From NCBI GenBank assembly GCA_955652245.1, contig CATPAV010000051.1, forward strand, positions 1 through 5,075: DNA of 5,075 bases. The letters run 5' to 3'. This document shows, in pieces, positions 1 through 5,075 of the stretch; the first letter of the stretch is position 1; every line of letters begins with the position of its first letter. Source of the DNA: an uncultured Candidatus Udaeobacter sp. (lineage in GTDB: Bacteria > Verrucomicrobiota > Verrucomicrobiia > Chthoniobacterales > UBA10450). The notes under the pieces are model-generated. The model had not been told where the DNA came from and searched no databases. It saw only the letters and a list, made by a program, of their open reading frames with translations. The position numbers and the translations under genes were made by a program.

Positions 1-357
1 GAGAAATTCCATCACACCGCGCTGGCATTCCTTCACCGATGGAGAATTTGTGCGCACACCCATTCCTTCAGCGACATCTTGCGCGCACGAAATTTGCGGA
101 CGCGGTATCCAGTTGATCACCGGTTTGCCTTCCGGCCCTAATTCGGGTTTACGATCGGGGCCCATTTTCGGCATTCCCATCTCGATCAAACACATCCGGC
201 AATTGCCCGGCGAGCTGAGTTTTTTATGATAACAATAACGCGGGATATAACTGCCGGCGCGCTCGCACGCCTCGATCACGCGCGTGCCTTTCGGAAACTG
301 ATGCCAGACGCCGTCGATCTGGACGTTGAACATTGGAGGTGGCGTCGCGGGATCCAT
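1..357 (-). CDS. nuoG: NADH-quinone oxidoreductase subunit G, N-terminal part (runs off left edge)
   Basis: This is the first 119 codons of the complex I subunit that carries electrons from the NuoE/NuoF tip through a chain of iron-sulfur clusters towards the membrane arm. The visible part is the ferredoxin-like 2Fe-2S domain. The four expected N1b ligands are present: Cys42 in IPRYCYH, Cys53 and Cys56 in GNCRMC, and Cys91 in QISCAQ. They are followed by the usual VKECQRGVMEFL stretch that leads to the next cluster-binding segment. The loop between Cys56 and Cys91 is long and rich in Gly and Pro. The start is uncertain: ATG at 357 gives MDPATPPPMF, and the internal ATG at 333 (MFNVQIDG) begins right at the conserved domain. 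Neither has a clear Shine-Dalgarno sequence. The gene lies 40 bases after the GxxExxY gene and continues beyond base 1 with no stop, so the cofactor-binding C-terminal part is not seen. Identity is secure; the exact start is not. Confidence 0.95.
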   Translation of the reverse strand, partial: MDPATPPPMFNVQIDGVWHQFPKGTRVIEACERAGSYIPRYCYHKKLSSPGNCRMCLIEMGMPKMGPDRKPELGPEGKPVINWIPRPQISCAQDVAEGMGVRTNSPSVKECQRGVMEFL

Positions 358-397
358 TAAAGAAAGAATTAGGGAAGCAGGAACTGAGGAAAAAAAT

Positions 398-832
398 TCA
401 AGCTAGAAGATCTGGTGCGAGATCGTTAGAGCGTCGTTCACGACAGAAGCGTTTTATCGTTAGGGGTATTGTCGCAAAGTTCAAAAGCAGGCCGTCATCA
501 AGATTCGTCGCTTTTAGATAACTGCGGCCGATCGCGAAATGGATGTCCTCTAATTCGCTGATCGCCTTTAATTCGACGATAATTTTTCCCTCAACGAGGA
601 AATCCAGGCGATGTTCCCCGATTTGATGATCTCTGTAAAAGAGCGGGATTGAATATTGACGGATGAACTGGATTCCGCTCAGGGCGAATTCGACTGCGAG
701 CGCCTCTTCGTAGATTGATTCGAGAAATCCGGGCCCGAGTTCACGATGAACTCGGATCGCCGCCGCAATAATTTGCTGCGTAATCTCAGCGTTTCTGAGA
801 TTCTTTCCTGCTTTCCTGGTTTTCAGATTCAT
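398..832 (-). CDS. GxxExxY family protein (PDDEXK-like nuclease fold), inserted between nuoF and nuoG
   Basis: This 144-residue protein has the signature of the GxxExxY family: G35-F-L-E38-S-I-Y41 within HRELGPGFLESIYEEAL. A PDDEXK-type core follows: Asp77 in HRLDFLV, then Glu87 and Lys89 in VELKA. A closing segment GRSYLKATNLDDGLLLNF is also typical. The family is related to PD-(D/E)XK nucleases, but its cellular role is not established and no catalysis is shown here. The Gln or Glu often seen a few residues before the SYLKAT tyrosine appears replaced (IHFAIGRSY). The length is about normal for the family and the ORF looks intact. ATG at 832 lies one base after the nuoEF stop (TGA-A-ATG), so translation is probably coupled; the upstream GGCGGGAACG offers only a weak ribosome site. 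Counted over 541-720 the gene is about 47% G+C, against about 62% in sampled lines of nuoEF, which suggests separate acquisition. It is not a complex I subunit. Confidence 0.9.
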   Translation of the reverse strand: MNLKTRKAGKNLRNAEITQQIIAAAIRVHRELGPGFLESIYEEALAVEFALSGIQFIRQYSIPLFYRDHQIGEHRLDFLVEGKIIVELKAISELEDIHFAIGRSYLKATNLDDGLLLNFATIPLTIKRFCRERRSNDLAPDLLA

Positions 833-833
833 T

Positions 834-2819
834 TCAAATCGTTCCCGCCGTTCCGGCTTTTTCCCAGCCAGGATCGTGCGCCATTGGCGTGGTGGGAATC
901 TGCTCCTCTTCGATCAATTCCTCGGGTGTGTATTCAGGTGGAAGCGGCGGCGGGACGGGTTTTGTTGCGCGGTCCGCGAATTCCTCGGGAAATTTTTGGA
1001 CGAAACTCTGCGTCGGCCAGGCGCAGGCTTCGCCGAACGCGCAGATGGTACGGCCGGCGATATTATCGCCGATTGTTTGCAAGGTTTTCGGATCTTCGGT
1101 TACGCCGCCGCCGCGCAGCATCCGGTCCGTGATTTTTTGCATCCAGAGCGAACCTTCCCGGCACGGTGTGCATTGGCCGCAGCTTTCGTGCGCATAAAAC
1201 GCGTTGATGTTGTTGAGCGTCCAAACCATATCGCGGGAGTCGTCCAGCACGATGACACCGCCAGACCCGGCCATCGAACCGGCCGCAGTGAGCGAATCGA
1301 AATCCATCGGGATTTCGTCGATCGACATCTCACGCTCGACTGTCGATCCATCGGGTTGCTTTTGCCTGAGCTTGAACCGCTCATTCGCTCGTAGAACTTT
1401 GGCAGAGCTGCCGCCCGGAATGACCGCCTTCAGTTTTCGCCCGGATTTCAAGCCGCCCGCCATTTCGTAGATCAACTGGCCCATGGTCACTGCGCCCACT
1501 TCAATTTCGAAGTAACCGGGGCGCCGCACGTCGCCGCTCACGCAGAGAATTCGTGTGCCAGTGTTGTTCGGTCGTCCTAGTCGCGCGTAGTTGGCGCCGC
1601 CCATGGCAATGATGTGTTTCACGTGGCAGAGCGTCTCGACATTGTTCACGATCGTTGGGCACATATAGAGACCGAGCACCGCCGGGAAATACGGCGGCTT
1701 GATCCGCGGATAACCGCGCTTGCCTTCGAGCGATTCAATTAAGCCGGTTTCTTCTCCGCAAATATAAGCGCCCGCGCCGCGATGAATATAAATCTCCACA
1801 TCAAACCCTGTGCCGAGGATATTCTTTCCCAAAAAGTTGTGTTCCCGCGCTTCTTCAATGGCACGTTCGAGGATCTTCGCGCCTTCGGGGAATTCGCCTC
1901 TGATATAAATGTAGGCCGTGCGAGCGTTGAGCGCGAAACACGAGATCAGAATCCCTTCGAGCAGTTGGTGTGGATCTTCGTGGATAATGTAGCGGTCCTT
2001 GAACGTACCCGGCTCCGATTCATCCGCATTACAGATCAAATAGACCGGCTTTTTCTCATCGGGCTTGATAAAGCTCCACTTCACACCGCACGGAAATCCG
2101 GCCCCGCCACGACCGCGAAGACCGGACGTCTTGACCTGATTGACGATTTCGGCGCGCGACATCGTGACGGCTTTCCGCAACTGTTCGTAACCGCCTTCGC
2201 GAACGTAGGCGCCGATGTCGATCTTCCAGTCGTCGCGTCGGATATTTTTGAAAATCAGCCGATGCTCGAGCGGATGAGCGGATTTCGAATTACGGATTGC
2301 GGATCGCGGACTCCGGAGAAGATCGACAATCGAATTTGCGTCTACGTTTTCGTGTAGCGTTTCGCCAACCATGCAGGCCGGCGCGGTGCCGCAGTTGGCC
2401 AGACACTCGGCGAATTCAATGCTGTAATTTCCATTGGCGCTCACCGAAATCGGATTGTGCATTCCATCGCCGTGGGGCCGACGCTCAATTCCAGTCGCTG
2501 CACAGAAATTTTCCATCAGCCGATCGCTTCCGGCCATGGCACAACTCAGTGTGCGGCAAACGCGAATATGCGTTTTGCCCGCGCGCTCCCGGCGAAACAT
2601 CGGATAAAAGGTGACCAGCTCGAGAATGTTGATCGGCTGCAAATTGAGCTTTGCCGCGATCCATTGCACGCCCTCATCGCTGATGAATTCGAAGTGTTCC
2701 TGCCACAAATGCAGCAGCGGCATAGCCGCGCTTCGTTTGCGGTCCGCCGGATAATGGCCGATCGCTTCGTCCATTTTCTGCTCCAACTCGGCGGGAACGC
2801 GTGTGCTCGTCGAGTCCAC
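834..2819 (-). CDS. nuoEF: Fused NADH-quinone oxidoreductase subunits E and F (NuoE-NuoF)
   Basis: This 661-residue protein joins the 2Fe-2S subunit NuoE to the NADH/FMN subunit NuoF, the electron-input tip of complex I on the cytoplasmic side. Residues 10-165 are NuoE: LLHLWQEHFEFIS and VTFYPMF are typical, and the N1a ligands are Cys88, Cys93 (CRTLSC), Cys139 and Cys143 (CLANC). Residues 167-180 are a low-complexity linker encoded by a 7-base repeat. Residues from about 187 are NuoF: GLRGRGGAGFP (233-243) and CNADESEPGTFKDR (263-276) for NADH/FMN, GAGAYICGEETGLIESLEG, and the N3 4Fe-4S ligands Cys547, Cys550, Cys553 (ESCGQCTPC) and Cys593 (TICAFGEA). The tail after about residue 619 is Pro- and acid-rich and extends past the usual NuoF end. 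The start used is GTG at 2819, the first usable codon after an in-frame TAA at 2832-2834; it has no clear ribosome site. ATG at 2774 (residue 16) has GGAG six bases upstream and is a real alternative. HoxF-type diaphorase subunits have the same domain order, but the nuoD and nuoG neighbours make this complex I. Confidence 0.95.
   Translation of the reverse strand: MDSTSTRVPAELEQKMDEAIGHYPADRKRSAAMPLLHLWQEHFEFISDEGVQWIAAKLNLQPINILELVTFYPMFRRERAGKTHIRVCRTLSCAMAGSDRLMENFCAATGIERRPHGDGMHNPISVSANGNYSIEFAECLANCGTAPACMVGETLHENVDANSIVDLLRSPRSAIRNSKSAHPLEHRLIFKNIRRDDWKIDIGAYVREGGYEQLRKAVTMSRAEIVNQVKTSGLRGRGGAGFPCGVKWSFIKPDEKKPVYLICNADESEPGTFKDRYIIHEDPHQLLEGILISCFALNARTAYIYIRGEFPEGAKILERAIEEAREHNFLGKNILGTGFDVEIYIHRGAGAYICGEETGLIESLEGKRGYPRIKPPYFPAVLGLYMCPTIVNNVETLCHVKHIIAMGGANYARLGRPNNTGTRILCVSGDVRRPGYFEIEVGAVTMGQLIYEMAGGLKSGRKLKAVIPGGSSAKVLRANERFKLRQKQPDGSTVEREMSIDEIPMDFDSLTAAGSMAGSGGVIVLDDSRDMVWTLNNINAFYAHESCGQCTPCREGSLWMQKITDRMLRGGGVTEDPKTLQTIGDNIAGRTICAFGEACAWPTQSFVQKFPEEFADRATKPVPPPLPPEYTPEELIEEEQIPTTPMAHDPGWEKAGTAGTI
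2279..2320. repeat. Degenerate heptanucleotide tandem repeat at the NuoE-NuoF junction
   Basis: Six consecutive 7-base units can be read on the plus strand without a break in phase: CGGATTT, CGAATTA, CGGATTG, CGGATCG, CGGACTC, CGGAGAA. The consensus is about CGGATTN. A further CGGATGAG lies just beside it at 2271-2278, one base out of phase. The 42 bases equal 14 codons and stay in frame, encoding residues 167-180 of NuoEF (LLRSPRSAIRNSKS), exactly between the last NuoE element and the first NuoF element. Units differ at one to three positions, so the array is old or already degenerate. Confidence 0.7.
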
Positions 2820-2831
2820 GGAGGCGATCGA

Positions 2832-3122
2832 TTAATCGGACAACGTGCTGTCCTTTGACTGCACCTTGTCGTCTTTAAAGACGATCGTCACCGAGTCTTT
2901 ACCCTGCCGGTAAACGTAAGTCGTCTTTTTCATGATGATGAAATCCTGGTTGTCGATGGAAGTGGGCGGCCCAAGGATCGATTCCACCTGTTTTTTCGAC
3001 ATTCCCTCGGCCACTTCATCGACATTCGCTTTGGTAATGCGCTTGCCGCCACAGGAGACGCAGAGCACGACAAGAAGTACGAGTAAGAGTCGAGAGATTC
3101 GCTGTATGATCGACATATTCAT
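2832..3122 (-). CDS. Small predicted lipoprotein, BamE/SmpA- or DUF3862-like
   Basis: The 96-residue product starts with a short basic segment and a hydrophobic stretch (ISRLLLVLLVVLCVS) ending at Cys24, which looks like a lipoprotein signal peptide. The residue at -3 is Cys rather than the usual Leu, so the lipobox (CVSC) is not canonical. After the cysteine come ITKANVDEVAEGMSKKQVESILGPPT and YVYRQGKDSVTIVFKDDKV. This pattern (GMSKKQVESILGPP, then a Tyr-rich strand and VFKDDKV) is typical of small BamE/SmpA-like and DUF3862 domains, which occur in envelope lipoproteins. The start was set at ATG 3122 because it overlaps the nuoD stop (ATGA) and has GGGGGA nine bases upstream. The same frame stays open upstream inside nuoD to an ATG at 3188, but that would put 22 extra residues before the signal peptide. 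ATG 3116 is also possible. The gene lies between nuoD and nuoEF, so it is co-transcribed with complex I. A link to complex I or envelope assembly is a guess. Confidence 0.8.
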   Translation of the reverse strand: MNMSIIQRISRLLLVLLVVLCVSCGGKRITKANVDEVAEGMSKKQVESILGPPTSIDNQDFIIMKKTTYVYRQGKDSVTIVFKDDKVQSKDSTLSD

Positions 3123-4387
3123 CTGTCGCATTCCCCCATCACGAAGTCCAGACTGCCCAGCACTGCGGTCACGTCGCTCACCATGCAACCGGGTAAAAGC
3201 TCAGGCAGGATGCTAAGATTGACAAACGATGGCGCGCGAATTTTCAGCCGGTGCGGCACGCCGCCTCCTTTGCTGTTGATGTAAAAGCCAAGTTCTCCTT
3301 TTGGATTTTCTGCCGCGAAATAAATTTCGCCCGGCGGCGCCTTCAATCCTTCTGTCACCACGATAAAATGATGGATCAATTCTTCCATCTTCGTCATGAC
3401 GCGCGATTTGGGAGGCGTCATGTTTTTCCAATCCGCGACATTGATCGGTCCGCTCGGAAGTTTGTCGATCACCTGGCGCAAAATCCGCACGCTTTGCCGC
3501 ATCTCCTCTATGCGCACGAGATAGCGATCGTAGCAATCGCCCGCGCTGCCAATCACGACATCGAAATCGTACTCATCGTAATCGAGATAGGGGTGCTTAC
3601 GCCGCAAATCGTGTTCGATCCCGCTGCCGCGCAAGTTTGGCCCGGAAAGCGCATAGGCAATCGCGCGATCCTTCGAAATGACGCCGATGTCCTTTGTTCG
3701 ATCGACAAAAATGCGATTGCGCGTAAGCAGTTTATCGCATTCGTCGAGGCTTGGAAAAAATCCATCGAGAAAGTTTTTTAGCTGTGGAATAAAGCCTTCG
3801 GGAAGATCGCGAATTTGTCCGCCCACTCGAGTATAAGACGTGGTAAAGCGCGCCCCGGTTAGCAGTTCGAAAAGATCATAAAGTTTTTCGCGCTCGGTGA
3901 ACGTGTAGAGAAACACGGTTATTGCGCCGAGGTCGAGAGCCATCGCGCCGATACCCATCAAGTGCGACGAGATGCGAGATGTTTCACAACAAATCGTGCG
4001 AATGGCTTTGCCGCGTGCCGGAATCTCCCAACCCATCAGTTTTTCCACGGCAAGTGCGTAAGCCACGTTGTTCGAGAGTGGCGCCAGATAATCGAGCCGG
4101 TCAGTGTAAGGTACGAACTGGTTATATTGCATGTTCTCGGCGATTTTTTCGTCGCCACGATGCAGAAAGCCGATGTCCGGTGTCGCCTTGGTGATGATTT
4201 CGCCGTCAAGCTCGAGCACGAGCCGTAAAACGCCATGCGTGGCCGGATGCGACGGCCCCATGTTGAGCACCATCTTCTCACCAATATCGTCAGCCGCTTG
4301 GCGTAGTGTCGCGTCCGCCGCGACCCGCGTCACCGGGTCAGGCGATTCAATCTCACGTGTCGTGAAAGCCATACCTTCGACAAGCAT
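3119..4387 (-). CDS. nuoD: NADH-quinone oxidoreductase subunit D (49 kDa subunit)
   Basis: This complete 422-residue NuoD belongs to the connecting arm of complex I, where it and NuoB form most of the quinone-reduction site at the membrane surface. It shares ancestry with the large subunit of NiFe hydrogenases. The family is plain from LNMGPSHPATHGVLRLVLELDGE (41-63), which carries the His47/His51 loop near the quinone, and from PYTDRLDY, where Tyr94 matches the quinone-binding tyrosine. Other conserved stretches are FLHRGDEKIAE, RVGGQIRDLP, LSGPNLRGSG, PKGELGFYI and the C-terminal SLDFVMGECDR. It is not fused to NuoC, unlike the E. coli NuoCD protein. ATG 4387 is supported by GGGAG seven bases upstream; ATG 4372 is a weaker choice. 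The first 38 residues are variable before the conserved MVLNMGPSHPATHG. It is the first nuo gene of this run: no nuoA, nuoB or nuoC precedes it. Its stop overlaps the following lipoprotein gene by four bases. Confidence 0.97.
   Translation of the reverse strand: MLVEGMAFTTREIESPDPVTRVAADATLRQAADDIGEKMVLNMGPSHPATHGVLRLVLELDGEIITKATPDIGFLHRGDEKIAENMQYNQFVPYTDRLDYLAPLSNNVAYALAVEKLMGWEIPARGKAIRTICCETSRISSHLMGIGAMALDLGAITVFLYTFTEREKLYDLFELLTGARFTTSYTRVGGQIRDLPEGFIPQLKNFLDGFFPSLDECDKLLTRNRIFVDRTKDIGVISKDRAIAYALSGPNLRGSGIEHDLRRKHPYLDYDEYDFDVVIGSAGDCYDRYLVRIEEMRQSVRILRQVIDKLPSGPINVADWKNMTPPKSRVMTKMEELIHHFIVVTEGLKAPPGEIYFAAENPKGELGFYINSKGGGVPHRLKIRAPSFVNLSILPELLPGCMVSDVTAVLGSLDFVMGECDR
3132..3137 (-). 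promoter_or_regulatory. Ribosome binding site of the lipoprotein gene, inside the 3' end of nuoD
   Basis: On the coding strand GGGGGA lies nine bases before ATG 3122 and fifteen before ATG 3116. Its spacing favours the ATG that overlaps the nuoD stop codon and argues against the longer reading from 3188. Confidence 0.55.
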
Positions 4388-4396
4388 AGCTATGCT
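4383..4396. repeat. Perfect 14-base palindrome over the nuoD start codon
   Basis: AGCATAGCTATGCT equals its own reverse complement with no spacer. It includes the nuoD ATG (4385-4387), the spacer and the last two bases of the nuoD ribosome site. It may be an operator-type site or chance; with no loop it would fold poorly as a hairpin. No known regulator is matched. Confidence 0.5.
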
Positions 4397-4633
4397 CCCG
4401 CAAAAACTAAAACCGAATGTCGCAAGAAGCTGATCCGCAAGCGCTGCCGCCGCTCGAGGAACTGAGCGCGGCCGTCATGGACACTGCTGTGAAATATCTC
4501 GCGCACGTCACGGCGAGTTGACGCGTGATTTAGCGAATGACGGTTACTTTGTCGTAAAGAACCGGGAGCTCTGCTTCCATGGCCTGAAAATTTCGTCGTC
4601 GCGCTTCTGAAAGAACGCGATTAACTAAATGTC
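4388..4633. other. Divergent intergenic region between nuoD and fabD
   Basis: These 246 bases separate the nuo run (minus) from fabD (plus) and must contain any promoters for both if each is transcribed from here. I see no convincing paired -35/-10 boxes: TTGACG at 4518-4523 faces fabD but lacks a good -10 at normal spacing, and the minus strand offers only weak candidates. No nuoC-like coding sequence was found on either strand. A short plus-strand frame, MSQEADPQALPPLEELSAAV and onwards, runs from ATG 4417 to TGA 4521 (34 codons). The +2 frame then continues ELTRDLANDGYFVVKN and onwards to TGA 4610, so a small gene broken by one frameshift is possible. No ribosome site precedes it and I do not recognise it. 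Confidence 0.6.
4395..4399 (-). promoter_or_regulatory. Ribosome binding site of nuoD
   Basis: GGGAG on the coding strand sits seven bases before ATG 4387. It is one of the clearest ribosome sites in the window and decides the nuoD start. Its last two bases are part of the 14-base palindrome that covers the start codon. Confidence 0.7.
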
Positions 4634-5075
4634 ATGGCCAAAAAAATCGCACTGCTTTTTGCCGGGCAAGGTGCGCAAAGCGTCGGGATGGGGCGCGATC
4701 TCGTGGAGCAATTTCCTGTCGCGGCCGATTTGTTCCGAAAAGCAGATGAGATTCTCGCGCGGAACTTGAGCGAGATTGCGTGGAGCGGACCTATTGAAGA
4801 GTTGACGAAGACTTCGAACTGTCAGCCAGCGCTTTATGTTCATGGACTTGCCTGTCTGGCTGCATTACGCGAGCTAACGGGCGATTTCCTCATCACGGGC
4901 GCGGCGGGCTTGTCGTTAGGCGAAATGACTGCGTATGCAGCGGCCGGCACGTTTGATTTCGCAACGGGATTAAAACTCGTGCAGCGGCGTGGCGAACTGA
5001 TGGACGAAGCCTGCGCTGCCACTTCAGGCGCAATGGCGGCGATGATTGGGGCAGACGAACACGCGGTGCGCGGGC
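4634..5075 (+). CDS. fabD: Malonyl-CoA:ACP transacylase, N-terminal part (runs off right edge)
   Basis: These 147 codons begin an ACP S-malonyltransferase, the cytoplasmic enzyme that loads malonate onto acyl carrier protein for type II fatty acid synthesis. The N-terminal MAKKIALLFAGQGAQSVGMG is the FabD hallmark, and NCQPALYVHGLACLAAL is also typical. The nucleophile elbow is GLSLGE at residues 92-97, with Ser94 as the acylated serine; many FabD proteins have GHSLGE, so Leu replaces the His before the serine. Arg119 in QRRGELMDEA fits the arginine that binds the malonyl carboxylate. The catalytic His of the second half lies beyond the window. The start is ATG 4634; an ATG at 4629 is in another frame and gives no FabD. 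Only a weak purine-rich stretch (GAAAGAA) lies upstream, with no good ribosome site. The usual fab neighbours (plsX, fabH) are not upstream on this strand. Confidence 0.95.
   Translation, partial: MAKKIALLFAGQGAQSVGMGRDLVEQFPVAADLFRKADEILARNLSEIAWSGPIEELTKTSNCQPALYVHGLACLAALRELTGDFLITGAAGLSLGEMTAYAAAGTFDFATGLKLVQRRGELMDEACAATSGAMAAMIGADEHAVRG

Noticed and set aside
358..397. T-rich tract after the GxxExxY gene as a terminator
   Set aside because: The coding strand has a run of T but no stem precedes it, and nuoG follows on the same strand 40 bases from the stop.
876..1394. Long plus-strand open frame (172 codons) opposite the NuoF C-terminal half
   Set aside because: Antisense to conserved N3-cluster coding sequence; Arg-rich composition is typical of a shadow frame.
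1782..2357. Long plus-strand open frame (191 codons) opposite nuoEF
   Set aside because: It lies wholly antisense to well-conserved NuoEF coding sequence, has no recognisable domain or ribosome site, and is a shadow of that gene.
834..2819. HoxF-type diaphorase subunit of a NAD-reducing hydrogenase
   Set aside because: Same domain order, but nuoD and nuoG flank it in the same operon and no hydrogenase gene is visible.
3119..3188. Longer version of the lipoprotein starting at ATG 3188
   Set aside because: It would add 22 charged residues before the signal peptide and a 70-base overlap with nuoD; ATG 3122 has the ATGA overlap and a ribosome site.
3251..3781. Long plus-strand open frame (176 codons) opposite nuoD
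   Set aside because: Antisense to conserved nuoD sequence with no family features.
4518..4550. Sigma-70 type promoter for fabD starting at TTGACG
   Set aside because: The -35-like box is good, but no acceptable -10 hexamer lies 16-18 bases downstream.

Overview
The window holds part of a bacterial respiratory complex I (NDH-1, NADH:quinone oxidoreductase) gene cluster on the minus strand, and the start of a divergent fatty-acid synthesis gene on the plus strand. Read 5'->3' on the minus strand, the cluster is nuoD (3119-4387), a small BamE/DUF3862-like lipoprotein gene (2832-3122), a fused nuoE-nuoF gene (834-2819), a GxxExxY-family gene (398-832), and the first 119 codons of nuoG (1-357, running off the left edge). 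After a 246-base divergent intergenic region, fabD (malonyl-CoA:ACP transacylase) starts at 4634 and runs off the right edge.

The genes are packed tightly. nuoD and the lipoprotein gene overlap by 4 bases (ATGA), 12 bases separate the lipoprotein stop from the nuoEF GTG start, 1 base separates nuoEF from the GxxExxY gene, and 40 bases precede nuoG. This implies one transcript. NuoD supplies part of the quinone site in the connecting arm. NuoE/NuoF form the NADH-oxidising tip (FMN, N1a and N3 clusters). NuoG begins with the N1b-binding domain and carries electrons from the tip towards the quinone. The two non-nuo genes sit at boundaries between standard nuo genes.

The most unusual parts are: (1) NuoE and NuoF are one polypeptide; (2) the junction between them is encoded by a degenerate 7-base tandem repeat (2279-2320); (3) a lipoprotein gene and an AT-richer GxxExxY gene interrupt the nuo order; (4) nuoA, nuoB and nuoC do not precede nuoD, because the neighbouring DNA is a divergent promoter-type region followed by fabD. 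The window looks like a variant complex I locus. I do not see evidence for a wholly new system.

Organism: a Gram-negative-type bacterium with moderate-to-high G+C. The repeat-derived SAIRNSKS-like linker, the GxxExxY gene and the GLSLGE form of the FabD active-site motif remind me of the PVC group, possibly soil Verrucomicrobiota, but this is inferred from style and is not shown by any marker here.
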